64,000 nt of DNA from Plectrocnemia conspersa (taxonomy: Eukaryota > Arthropoda > Insecta > Trichoptera > Polycentropodidae). Positions within the stretch are counted from its first letter, which is position 1. The number at the start of each line of letters is the position of its first letter. Under the pieces are notes generated by a model. That model ran no database searches, had not been told where the DNA came from, and was given only the letters and a program-made list of their open reading frames with translations. The position numbers and the translations under genes are program-made. Location of the stretch: contig VTFK01000033.1 in assembly GCA_009617715.1 (NCBI GenBank), positions 1,550,001 to 1,614,000 on the forward strand. Reading direction: 5' to 3'. Positions 36,901 to 47,746 of this stretch are shown piece by piece.

Positions 36901-39900
36901 AAGTTTAATTTTATAAAATATTTTTGGCGTTTTTCTACACGTTTAATATTCATACGCTACACATTCATTATTACGCAATTAAAAATTCATAAATTTCATA
37001 ATTTAAAAATTGCTCGGAGTCGCTCATTTTTCACGACTCCAACTCCGGCCAAAACACCACGACTCCAACTCCGACTCCACAGCCCTGGTATATGTAATAA
37101 AAGTGTAATTCACTACATCAGTAATGACGATTATATAAAATATATTACTGTTACAGGAAACTGTTGAAGCAAATAGAAAGTAAAAGTAAACTTAATGTAA
37201 AAGTATATTTTTATATTTTATTTAGTTTTTTTTTTTCTATTTCGAAAGTCGTAAAACGTGCCATGGGTTGTGTACTCCTGCTTTTGACACCAAAATGAAT
37301 TCTTGATGTGACAAATTTCAAATCATTTGTGGTCATTATTGAGTTACAAAATTGTTCTTTAAAAGAATTATGTAGAATAAATAATGGGTCCGTTCCGTGC
37401 AGATCATTCTGTATTAAATTATTGTGTAAAAAAAAATTTAGGTAGTCTTCGAGTTATAACGATTTGATTCTCAAGAGACTCGACTCGTAATTAAATTAAT
37501 ACCTGTATAATAAATATTGTGTCTGTGCAAATTGTTTAGTAGCAAGTCAAAAGATATTATTTTGTAAAATTAAACATTCTGAATTTAGATAATATACTGA
37601 TTGACAACTTCTTCAAATTTTGTGTTTTGTGCACTTGATAAGAACTTATGATTTTTTTGTAAACCAAACATTTTTTCAAATAGTTGCGAGTACGCCCTGT
37701 TAAATTTCACTCAACTATTCGGAACACTTTTTACGTTTTGTACATGCGTTAAAAAAATATTAGTTATGTTCCTCCCTTCTCGTGAATACGGATGGGCTAA
37801 TTTTATAACTACTTGTTCACCTAAAGGTGTTGAGAATCATGTTTCATCTTTATAAACCATTAAAACATATTTAAATTTCAAATCGACTTGTCAATCAAAA
37901 TTTTATACTAAATTTATGTGGTTTATTCGGCATATATTGGGTGAATCGGCATCTAGATTTCGTTGGGATTAATTGTTCATCAATAGAAATATTTTTGTGC
38001 AGCAGATAAGATGAGTTTTATATAAATCTACTCCAGATTTCAGACACTAAAGCGAATTCATCCGTATGCAATCTTTCAGATCGTTGTGTTTTCTTGTCTG
38101 ACTGTATGCACCATGAACTGATCTCTGGGCATTGTTTTTGAAAAGAAAAGAAGTCCCAATTTTTTGGACAACAGATGAGAAGCATATAAAATCGCTATAA
38201 AAATCTTCAATTGTTCAATTAAAATTGTCTAATCTTTTAGAACACGGCGCGCTTTTGTTTCCGTGCAGTATTTGATATATTCTAACATGCTTGTATCAAT
38301 TATTAGTTCTGAAGCGCTTCACACATGATCTGACATCACATTCCTTTTGGAGTATCCAGTAGGTCTTGCGGCACCTTCCAATATTGCGTGAATGGGCCTG
38401 CTTCAAATCAGACGCATTATGTTCATCAACTGCAGTTCTTTTTGCATTGGTTTTGGAGATGGTGAGAATTGAAGATGCGCTTGACTTATCCTCGGAGTCA
38501 GTGCTTGAGAAAATGCACATCTTGTTCTGACAAGATGTGGTATATTTTCTTCCGTTTTAGGCGGATTCGGAAATCTCAGATTCGTATTCACTTTCACTTG
38601 ATTTTCCTCGGAGCTAGTCTCATAATATGGAAACCATTCATTGATGATGGAAATTTCTTTCAATAATTTAAAATATTTTCTAGATTTTCTCATGGTAGCT
38701 AAAGATGTGTGAAGATAGAATAAATATTATTGCAAATATTTGGAGAAAAAATCTTACAATAAGTAGATTTTTTTTCTTTTTAAATATTTATACGTATTAC
38801 TAAAATTTGAAACTTTGATCACATATTCACACAAAATCCACAACTCCATTACTGAAGATTTTTTACTTGCACTGATTCAGCCATAGGGTCAACTTTGCCA
38901 GGCTTCACCCCTTGAATAATGCACCCAATGCCTAAGGTAGTTATTCGAATTTTGGTTTGAAACAAAAATTCCTTCACACTGATGACATTCTTTCTTTATT
39001 ACTTCACACAAATTGTTACACTATGATTATGTTGTTTCGAAAGTGATAGTTTCACAAATGGGACAAATTAAATAGAATTATTTATCAGGCCCGTCATTTT
39101 GCCATATGCCAGTAGAGATAGGAATATAGCGACCAGATTTTCAAAAAATAAGAAGTTTCCAGAAATAAAAATCAAGGAAATATATTTACATTATTAAATT
39201 ATAAAAAGTCATAAAAGCTTCCAGAAAAAAATTTTGTTTTGTAAAATTTGTAAAAGCAAATTGGAGACCGTCAATTTGACCAATGCCATAATCTCTAGTA
39301 TTGATAAATATGGGGGTTTTTTTATTACTAAAAATATTGACAAAAAAAATAGTTTGGTCTTAAATTTTTGACCATGTATACTCGGCGTTATTTGGAAATC
39401 TAACTTACATTGAAAGTTAGGTTAGCTGCGATACTAATGAACAATTCAATTTAAAAATAACAATTAATTTCTCTCGTTTTTAGCGTATGGTCAACAACCT
39501 CAATATTACGGACCTGGAACTTCTCCACCGGCGCCGCAAGCCGTTGCTGCGGCTCAAGATTTTTCAGAATACATGTGGATGGAAAACGAAGAAGAGTTTG
39601 ACAAACAAGTGAGTCAATTTCCACTATATTAACCCCGTCATAAGAGGGTGCGAAACTATTTAGAGCTTTGAATGCTCTTATTTATTAGTCTAGGAACTTT
39701 TGAATGTTATATTTTTAGATATATTATAGTGTATTTTGAACATTTTATATTATAACATTTATAATTAAAAAATTGAGCAGCAATCTTGAATTATTCCACG
39801 CGTTCGACTTGAAATTCAAACTATAATTGTCATAATGCCGAGTAAAATATACATAAAATTTCTGAAGTAACTCGAAAGACGTGCTGCAGTCAGAGTTAAT

Positions 39901-40486
39901 TTTGTAATTGGGCACTTTTCTATCGGAAGTACTTTTCTAGGTGATGCAGCAACTCGAAGAAGAAGCTCTGATGGAACAATGTTTCGAAGCAATGATGGCT
40001 GACGAACTCGAAGAGCAGAACAGAGGGTGAGTTTCTTTCCTCAACTTAACTTGACTTAACCCCGTTGCATTATTAATCATTGTTTATCCCCGTTTAAGGG
40101 AAATTAGCTTGGAAGAACAAGTCTCTCAGTCGAAACTCAACCCGTTGGCTGCCGAATTCGTACCGACGTTCGGTACTTCCTCGGCCGCGCCTAGCACGTC
40201 AGGTAATACATTTCCGTCTGAACTTTTCGATACGTAGAGTGTCAAAGCTCACCGACGATGACGAATTTTGCAGATAGAGAAGTTCAACCGGCTCGATCTA
40301 CCCCGTCCTCGAATTACACTAAATCGGTAGAATCCTCACTGAGTGAACTGTCAATTAGTCAAACCTCCGAAGCTACGACGGAAGCTTCCAAATCGCCGAC
40401 GACGGAACCCACCGAGCCCGAGACATGCGCCTCGCCGGCGGAACCTAAAATACAAGCGCCCGTCGAGGAGGCGGTCGTCGCCGCCG

Positions 40487-40522
<36 letters not shown>

Positions 40523-42387
40523 AATCCGGTCCTCGTTGAATCTAAAACGCCCGTCGACGAAGACCTGAGTAAAAAATCTGTTGAAATTCAGAAGAACAAA
40601 CAGAACGTCCCTCCGAAGGAGACAAAAGCAACGGCGAAGAGCGAACCGATCTCTACAAAAACAGAAGTAAAACCCGCCAAGACCGAACCGCCGGCGAAAA
40701 AAACGCAAGAGAACATAGCGCCTAAATCGAACAAAGGAGGAGCGCCTAAAGGCCGCACTACTAGCGAAAGTAAAAAGGAGCCGGAAGTCAAACCGCCGGC
40801 GCCGGTCGTCGAGGCTCCTGCGGTTGTCGAAATTGCGCCGTCTGTCTCTCCCGTCACCGTCGTCGAACCGGAGAAGGTCAGTTGTTTTGAATATAATAAT
40901 TTTTATTGAACTCTACGGATAAGCGTTATTTTTTAGACTGAATGGAATGTTGTATTTCGGTTTCTTTCTAAACCGAAACTACTAAGTTCATTTCAAGGAA
41001 AAAGGGGATTGATCTTACTTTTTAGTTCAGCTGGTACTGAAAAACGAGTCCTCAGGAATAGTATTTTTACCCGCAATATTAAATTGACAATTTTTATTTT
41101 CTGTCTTTTTATTTTTTTAACTTCAATGAACGTGTTTTATAATGGGGCAAAAAAAAGAAGTATATGTTTCGTTCTTGCCGATCTCGGTGGCTATAAATAC
41201 TATAATTTTTTATAGAATTACAAAAGCAATGTTCATCGTTGCATACTCTTAACCGTTTTTGTGCTACAATGCATATTATGTAGCAACGCGCTCAGTGCTG
41301 CGTATTTTTCGATTTTAAAAAGTGTTATAAACATTAGGAAAGCACCTGTTGACTCTCTTCACATCTTTAGAAGACCTCAATGATGTAAATCATTTAGTCG
41401 TCTGCTTGATATTTATTTTAAATTTTACTTGCGAACGACATTATGTATGGTCATAGTGACGGCCCTAGTGTCGCTCAAGAAAACAAAAAAAATCGTTGTT
41501 TTAAAGCACGCTATTCAAATTACCATAATTTAATTCGTCTCGCGCGGCACTAGCGACAAAATGATCGCACGGCATTAGAAAGATTAGATTTATCAATGCA
41601 AGTCAATATTGGTCCATTTTGATGAAAGGAATATAATCATCGGTTTTTAGTTTTACCATTTCTTGTTATATTCAAATATATTTACTGTTGAACTTTTTTT
41701 TTTTGTAAAGAATAATTATTGCTGTTTTTCTATGAATGAAACTTGCTCCTTTTTGAGATTTATATTAACACTTTACCGACCGGCAGTTTCACTACCAGAC
41801 TTACGCTAAATACTGACACTTTTTCGCAAATCTTCGCGAATTTTACCTTTTTTATTTAAATTTATGTATCTTTTGATACGGTCAGAATATTTCGTTGAAT
41901 TTTTTTGTTTCGATCAAATTAATGCAGTAGAAAATTCCCAAATTCATATACCTTATCGAGTATTGCGAGTTCGACGGCGATGTGTCGTTATTTAGCTTTC
42001 AAAAAGACCGAATTTAAATAATTTGTTTTGTTTTTGTATAATTTGTTTTAGGTCGTACCTGCGCAAGTACCGACCGCACCGGCCGTGTTCAACTACGCCG
42101 CAGCCGCTCGCGCGAACCTTCCACCTAAACCCGCCACCGCCGCCACGGTGCAACCGGTCGCTTCCACGACTCCGCCGCCGGCCGTCCAGCCCGCGAAACA
42201 AGACAGCGCACCCAAAGAGACACCGCCTTCCGCGACCGCGCCGGCCTCCGCTCCCTCGAACGTCTTCAAGCCGCACCCCAAATCCTCCGCCCCCAAGCAG
42301 AGCAAAGCGAAAGAAACCAAAGAGCCGGCCGCCGGCAAGCCCGGCGCCAACGCCGCCAGGAGTTACAAAAAGAACGCCAAAAAGTAA
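30957..42387 (+). CDS. Paip2: Paip2-like poly(A)-binding protein interacting protein (frame broken in exon 6)
   Basis: Seven coding exons with GT-AG introns: 30957-31034, 31101-31176, 39484-39608, 39941-40026, 40099-40202, 40274-40876, 42052-42387. Exon 3 encodes DFSEYMWMENEEEFDKQ and exon 4 continues into an acidic helix, resembling the PABP-binding PAM1 region of Paip2. Exon 5 encodes KLNPLAAEFVPTF, a clear PAM2 motif for the PABC domain. Known Paip2 proteins displace PABP from poly(A) and repress translation in the cytoplasm; that role is inferred here from the two motifs in the right order. Vertebrate Paip2 is about 127 residues. This product would be 468, because exons 6-7 add a Lys/Pro/Ala-rich low-complexity tail ending SYKKNAKK. 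All phases agree except in exon 6, which carries one surplus base at a GCC/TGC repeat (about 40479-40521). The unshifted frame gives eleven Cys codons and TAA at 40522; the shifted frame gives poly-Ala and runs on to the end. Assembly error or a true frameshift are both possible. Intron 2 is 8.3 kb and transposon-filled. Confidence 0.85.
31383..31400 (+). repeat. piggyBac-like terminus, isolated
   Basis: TTAACCCTTTGACGGTAT resembles the TTAACCCTTTGCGG termini at 33840 and 45680, but no matching right end is seen in the intron. Confidence 0.3.
31690..31790 (-). pseudogene. hAT dimerisation-domain fragment in Paip2 intron 2
   Basis: The minus strand encodes KRAMVVLGAPATQVSVERAL, an unmistakable hAT C-terminal signature, then a stop. 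Flanking coding up to about 32400 is too decayed to read. Confidence 0.6.
31860..33229. other. Paip2 intron 2, AT-rich part
   Basis: No gene. Possible unreadable remains of the hAT copy (to about 32400). Other frames are short. Confidence 0.4.
33230..33680 (-). pseudogene. Tc1-like transposase remnant, C-terminal half
   Basis: The minus strand encodes, across frames, HQSPDLNLIQLLGDELEQKI (the Tc1 WP.QSPDLNPIE.LW box with its catalytic Asp), then a GPTFLPLH-type segment and VIRMPRIV, matching the Tc1/Tc3 end. Frameshifted and truncated. Confidence 0.7.
33844..34367. mobile_element. piggyBac-type MITE flanked by TTAA
   Basis: TTAA at 33840-33843 and 34368-34371 bound inverted ends CCCTTTCCGGCATAG and (reverse complement of the right end) CCCTTTGCGGCACACG. 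The 524-bp interior has no piggyBac coding; a 61-codon minus-strand frame inside has no family match. Confidence 0.75.
34545..34617 (-). repeat. tRNA-derived SINE head
   Basis: The minus strand shows an A-box-like TAGCGTAGTCA and a B box GGTTCAAGTCC with tRNA-like spacing. The acceptor stem does not pair and the anticodon arm is imperfect, so this is a tRNA-derived SINE or tRNA pseudogene. An AT-rich body and an A-rich tract follow toward 34500. Confidence 0.5.
35253..36330 (-). pseudogene. mariner-family (rosa/DD41D-like) transposase remnant
   Basis: The minus strand retains EGLSLCVMGFLWSDKLGVAL (an eroded SLCVWWD..G box), then RHNARP-like remnants and EVLPHSPYSPDLAMSDYHLF with a substitution, and finally ENLPTRRQKVIDND. 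The order fits mariner elements of the DD41D kind; the exact spacing cannot be trusted because of frameshifts. TTAGGGGGACTGAAAAG at 35253 may be one terminus. The plus-strand frame at 35501-35779 is its shadow. Confidence 0.65.
36821..37087. mobile_element. hAT-type MITE with GACTCC repeats and exact 8-bp duplication
   Basis: Perfect 16-bp inverted ends CAGGGCTGTGGAGTCG, flanked by GTATATGT on both sides (36813-36820, 37088-37095). The subterminal region repeats CGACTCCAACTCC words, likely transposase-binding sites by analogy. No coding. Confidence 0.85.
37290..38700 (-). pseudogene. piggyBac-type transposase remnant in Paip2 intron 2
   Basis: Reading the minus strand: an N-terminal acidic region (38693-38300), then VRSCVKRF..IDTS-like, TETEARR-like pieces, LHTDEFALVSEIW, SIDEQLIPTKSRCRFTQYM, PNKPHKFSIKF and LAHPYSREGRNITN. 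These are the piggyBac core motifs, including the catalytic DEQL segment. Multiple stops and frameshifts are present. Shares its N-terminal segment with the fragment at 54029-54262. Confidence 0.75.
38701..39483. other. Paip2 intron 2, right end
   Basis: AT-rich with no recognised element; ends in TTTTTAG acceptor before exon 3. Confidence 0.4.
40489..40521 (+). repeat. (TGC)11 trinucleotide repeat in Paip2 exon 6
   Basis: Eleven TGC units follow GCC GCC GCC. Read as GCT the tract encodes poly-Ala in the frame used by the rest of the exon; read as TGC it encodes poly-Cys followed by TAA. The frame conflict in the gene lies here. Confidence 0.95.
40877..42051. other. Paip2 intron 6
   Basis: AT-rich. 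TTAACACTTTACCGACCGGC at 41767 resembles a piggyBac terminus but has no partner. No gene. Confidence 0.4.
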
Positions 42388-43980
42388 CCCCGTCTTTGGA
42401 ACGCTTCAGTGTCTATTCGTGATGTAAAATAATGAAAACATTGTATAAAGTTTGTCGATTGCGCGTGTATGTATCGCTTTTACGTATCGCAATTGTCGCG
42501 TTTTTTATGTTCAATTCAACTGTACATGTTTTGCCCTTTAAAATTTATTATTATGAAGTGTAATAGGTTAATCGTACGTTAGGAGACGCGTCCTCCTTTA
42601 GAGTTTTGTGCCTGGACGAGCGGCGTCGATTTTTGTAAAACTTAGTCGTTAGGTGCTTTATTTTTTTTACGTACTGAGTATCGAGAAATCTTTCAAAAAT
42701 ATATATACGATAGCAAATATATTTTTATTGTAATAATTGTGGGTGTTTAAGCTTTTTGGGTCGTTTTATAGGTCACACATTTTTATTATTAATCTTTTGA
42801 TATATATAGTAGAAACTTAAACAAAGTGGAGTTCGGAGTTTTTTTTACTTTTATTATTTTTATTTATTTAAGTAAGTATCTTATTTAGTTTGATCGTAAT
42901 TACGGTGTTTGAATTGTTTTACTTTCCTTTCTCTCGTATTTATATATATATATATGAATTATATAACGTAGCGTATGATTTGTTTTGCACGCACGAGTGT
43001 TAGAAAATATCGATTAGCGTATTAAATTGTTAACTATACCTCCCAGAGGAACGTTTACCTATTAACACATTTTACGACGCTAACGTAACTCATACGAGAC
43101 GAATCGTTTCGCTCGATTAAAAAATCATAGTCATAGTTTTAAAATATATGTAAATGTTTTCTTTTATATATTCACATATACATACATATATATATAAATA
43201 TTTATGTATTTCTTCAAAAAAGCGACTATTACGATTAATTTAAGTATACGTAAAGATCGTTTGTTTATTTATGTATCACTCGCGCGCGAATAATAAGACG
43301 TATCAGGGTATAAGTTTTTAAAGTTTAACGTAATATTATTTATGTGCTGTAAATTCCTCGGGATCAGAGGCGGGGGCGATTCGGGACGCGAGGGTGTAAA
43401 TAGAGCCGCGCTCCCAACCTGTGATCTTGTTACTGTGCGTTGTTATAGAGTTTTAAATTTTGTTACGAACGCTCCGTCTCGTACGTCGACGCAAATCGTA
43501 GTGTTTTTATATATTCTACGTGTAGGATCTAGCTTACGCTTTTCATCAAATTATTATTATTAAATATAAACAAATATATATTCGTATGTATTTTCATGGT
43601 TATATTATTACGTGTATTAAATAAAAATCGGGACGAAGGTGTCGCCGACCCGATCGATTGTTCTTTTTTCAGATGTACATAATTATTAAGAGCGTTATGA
43701 TGAAATACACACAAAAAAAAATACAAAATTCTAGGGTCTAAAATGAGATAGTATTTTTGTATCTATTTTAAAATTGTCTATGTGAAGTCGCGAGACGACG
43801 CCCCGGTAACGTAGCTAATTATTTTTAGATATTTAAAAAACGTTGACGATTGTTTCGGTCGATTCGCAGTCCGATCGCGATCTGACATCGGATCGCGTTC
43901 GACTGTAAAAATATTGTGGATAATAACAAAATAAAACAGCATTTTCCCACTGCACTGCTCGCCTTTCATTACACGTTTAA
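42388..43980 (+). other. Probable 3' UTR of the Paip2-like gene
   Basis: About 1.5 kb after the stop codon is free of recognisable transposons and more CpG-rich than the surrounding intergenic DNA. It contains AATAAA-type signals near 43620 and 43927, and Pumilio-like octamers TGTAAATA (about 43393) and TGTACATA (about 43673). The true poly(A) site is not visible. The function of the octamers is an inference from the known PUF consensus. Confidence 0.4.
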
Positions 43981-44177
43981 TGTATAAAGAATATGATTCC
44001 TATATTTATAAGTTTGACGACCACCAATTTCAATATGTACCAAAACATCGGAAAAAGTTCATTCACGTAAACAGTAAAACTGACTAATTCTTATAGTAAA
44101 TTCTGACTTAAATTTGTAATTCAAAATGGTTTTATTGAAAAAGTTCGTAGTCGCTGGCTGAGTAAACTTCTTGTTAA

Positions 44178-45679
44178 CCCATTGCACTCGTAATCGTTTT
44201 TGTATTAGAACTCGGGGGGGGGGGGGGAAATTAAAAATGTTAAATTCTTATTAAAAATTAAAATTAAATATGTAGAGCATAAATAGTAATAAACTAATAC
44301 CAAACATGAAGAAATCAGAACAAATAATTGCATTTCTCTAAATAACGTTTTAATTTTTTTAGGTTCTCTCAAGTACCATTGGTTGACAATCAATAATAAT
44401 AAATTAACACAATAGGGTGTTGATCCATTTTAAAATATTTATGGGACCAAAAAATGTTTAAATCATAAATAAGTAAATATACCCAAATAACAAAGACATG
44501 CTGCTCAGTTTTAGATATATCTACCAGCGAACGAAGAAAGCTTACATCGCTTGCATAAATACAAAATTGTACTGTTTTCCCACAAGATATATCTATATTT
44601 ATATAAACTAATGTTAGGTATATTTTTAAAAACTAAAATACGTCCCATCGAAGGTCAAATGAAACATTGCAGTTAGTGTCACATTATTTTATATATTTCT
44701 TAATTAAAAATATACAAAACTTTTAATGAGTAGCTGTATGGTACATATTTGTTTGTAATTTTATATATTCGTGCTAATAATGCATATTTTTATGTAAAAA
44801 TAGACAGACTGATGCACGAAAAAGGGCACTACGTTTATTAATATGTGGGATGATGATTTATTACAAATTAAAGACACAAATATTATTTTTTATTTTTCTT
44901 AAATCTGCAAGTTCTATTGGTGTACCAACTCGTCAGCGTAAAATAATTTAAAATAACCTATAGGTTTGCCGCCCAGGATATTTACCACTTGATGGCAAAT
45001 ATTGGCATTTATAATGCACACTCATTACCAATTTTATGATGTGGTGCGATTTGTTTGAGGTACCGTTTCTTCGTCACTATTATTTAAATTGCCTATATTC
45101 CATCTTTGATTCACGACAACAGGCCTAATTTCGACATCACTTTCTTCACTATCATCATTAGAAGATGGAAAATCAAACATGAAATCCTTCCCATCACAAT
45201 CACTATATTTAGCCATAGTACTGTTTTATACAATAAAATTTAAAAAAAAATTTCACAATGAAATTTCAAAAAACGAAAAAAAAAAGTAATTATAACAAAA
45301 TTATCAATCACTACATAGTCTTACTTAAACACAATTTACGGACACCCGAGACACTGTCGAAAACACAATAGGCAATAAAAAAGTCACCGATGCGTGTCTA
45401 CTGAAGAACGATCGCCAATCAGTGCCCTCGGGAGAAAGCTACGGCACATATGCTCAAAAAACCCCAGCTTGATTCAAGTAAAAATGATATTTTTTTGATA
45501 AGATATGCTTCTTGAAACACTTACCTACAACACTGCAAAAACGCCAATCAAATCATGCGCAGGAAATATCCAAAAATCGACGTTATATTTCATTAATTGA
45601 AATGGTGCGCCTGACGCACCTTCCAAATAATATAAAGCCAAGTACTGGTGAGTCCCACTCACCTTACGAGCGCAAAGGG
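44178..45679 (-). mobile_element. 1.5-kb piggyBac-type element flanked by TTAA
   Basis: TTAA at 44174-44177 and 45680-45683 bounds inverted ends CCCATTGCACTCGTAA and (reverse complement of the right end) CCCTTTGCGCTCGTAA. Near the right end, the minus strand at 45034-45216 encodes a 60-residue acidic start (MAKYSDCDGKDF, then SNDDSEESDVE), like the N-terminus of piggyBac transposases. The catalytic core is missing, so this is an internally deleted derivative. A 12-G run lies just inside the left end. Confidence 0.75.
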
Positions 45680-45710
45680 TTAATTCTATCCAATCGTAAT
45701 TATCCGAAGC

Positions 45711-46096
45711 CAGGGCCGGCCCGAGGGGCAGGCAGTACAGGCGATCGCCTGGGGCGCTAGATCTTGTGGGGCGCCGTGATACCTAATAAAGGCGCAATAT
45801 TCACTTAAAATTATCAAACCATATTGTTAAAGAATATAATCTGATATTATTTTTGTATACACTACTGTGCACTCTTTAGATTATTTCACGAGTAAAAACT
45901 CGCGACGAAAATAAAACTACAAATTCTTAAATACCTACAATCTCAAAAAAATAGTATGGTGTCAAATATAATATTAAATTACTTTAATTTGAATTATATT
46001 TTTGTGCTCATGTAATGAGTTATTAAAGTATTAATAGGGGGGGGGGCGCAAATTTAGTTTTTGCCTGGGGCGCCAAATAACCTAGGGCCGGCCCTG
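45711..46096. mobile_element. hAT-type MITE (CAGGGCCGGCCC ends) with exact 8-bp duplication
   Basis: Perfect 12-bp inverted ends, GGGGCGCC words near both ends and an AT-rich middle. TCCGAAGC is duplicated exactly (45703-45710, 46097-46104). It lies 31 bp from the piggyBac-type element to its left. Confidence 0.85.
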
Positions 46097-46104
46097 TCCG
46101 AAGC

Positions 46105-47700
46105 AATAATGGTGCAATCGATAGAAACATACACTCAATTACAGCTTCTTGAAAAATCTCAATGGAGGATTTTCACCGAGAGGTTCCAAACCCGCACTTA
46201 GTAAAAATTAATATACTATTGGATTCAAGCACGCAGTCAAAAAATACAAGCCGTGTAACATTTGAAAAATATTTGGAACAAATTAAAAATTTTATAGAAA
46301 TCAGTTTCAATCACAATTATATCGTGAAACATCCGATGCAAAGTTTTTAAGAAGTAAAGAATTAGCAATAGTCATAAATTTCCTATTTCTACAATTTGAA
46401 CATTGAATTCATATGAATAACTTGAACCATGTACAAAGATTATACAGAAAAAAAACATATTGTAGAATTTTGGGAGGAAAATAAAAATACATATCCTCAT
46501 TCATACAAAATTCTAATTATTATACCTTTAATTATTATTTATTTTATATTATTGTATCAATTAATATAGTTTGCTTATAAACAATAGAAAAAATAAAATG
46601 TCTTAAAATATGGTAGAAAATTAATTTTTAATACAAATAAAAACATTTAGAAAATAATCACTCGGAACTAAACCGAAAACCGTAAAAACTGGTATTTATT
46701 CCGGAACCAAACCAATTTGTATTTTTTTAATTGAACTGGAACGAAAAAAATAATGGTTCAAATATATGATTTTTACCATATGGACATAATAATTTTAATA
46801 AAATTGTTTTCAAAAATTATCCTCACAAATATTTTGGCTTAGTTCATTCGCCAATCTGAACCACAATCTTGTTTCGAAAAATGGTAACTTAATAAAAACA
46901 ATTAACAACAAAAAACTAAAATAACCTTGATAAATCTCGTCCTTATTTTATTTTGGTTTTTTAAAAATACTCATTTAAAAAAAAAATACATCACATATTT
47001 TATAAATTCGTCGAAGTTTGAACAATGTTATTGCATAGTTTGCTATTTCTAACCGAAAATTTTGGTCCTTTGGATTTTGAACTGAAGGGAGTTTTACTGC
47101 ATTAATTTGTAACGACCATAGGTATTACTTTGGGGATATCGTATTTAGGCAAACTCCAGTTTGAAAAAACAGTCGACATTGACCAAATTTTAATGTCTCA
47201 ATATGGGTAATCTTAATCCTTCGCTGCTACCACGTTTTTCGAATTTCTACAAAATCATGTATTCATCGGATCACACTACACGATCATATAAAATATTTCA
47301 CAATTTCGTTTACTTTTTTTACACTTGCTTAAGCTTAAAATATGATATTTTTCGAGTTCACCCCTTTTCAATTACCTAAATGTGTGGGAAACTATTTTTG
47401 AATTTTTAATTTCATAAAAAAATATTGGAAATTGAAAAAAGCGTTTAAAGGTTATACACAATCTTGCAGGTTTGGTCGACGAATTTCCTTTTTAAGACTG
47501 ACGAGATGATATTTCAAAATCAGTAAATTAGTCAAAACAAATTCTAAAAAAATAGATCTTGTCTAGTCAATTTTACAAGTGATAATAAATAAAACGATAA
47601 AATGTTATTGCTGATGAGATTTTATAAATCTACATATTACAAATTTGAATTATAAACAGTACAAAGTAAAAAATTCATACATATATTAATAAGTATATTT
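46105..47700. other. AT-rich intergenic DNA
   Basis: A 62-codon frame at 46162-46350 (MEDFHREVPNPHL start) has no match I recognise. Otherwise nothing is seen up to the BNIP3-like gene. Confidence 0.4.
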
Positions 47701-47746
47701 TTATTATATTTAAATATCACATCGCGAGCGGACGCTCGCCGGTGAC

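Noticed and set aside
40258..40524. Stand-alone 88-residue gene ending in poly-Cys
   Set aside because: Its first codons are intronic; from 40274 it is Paip2 exon 6, and the poly-Cys end is produced by the one-base frame conflict.
41767..41790. piggyBac terminus in Paip2 intron 6
   Set aside because: TTAACACTTTACCG resembles a terminus, but no inverted partner with TTAA was found within the intron.
42023..42427. Alternative frames over Paip2 exon 7
   Set aside because: Only the frame ending SYKKNAKK continues from exon 6 and has a matching acceptor phase.
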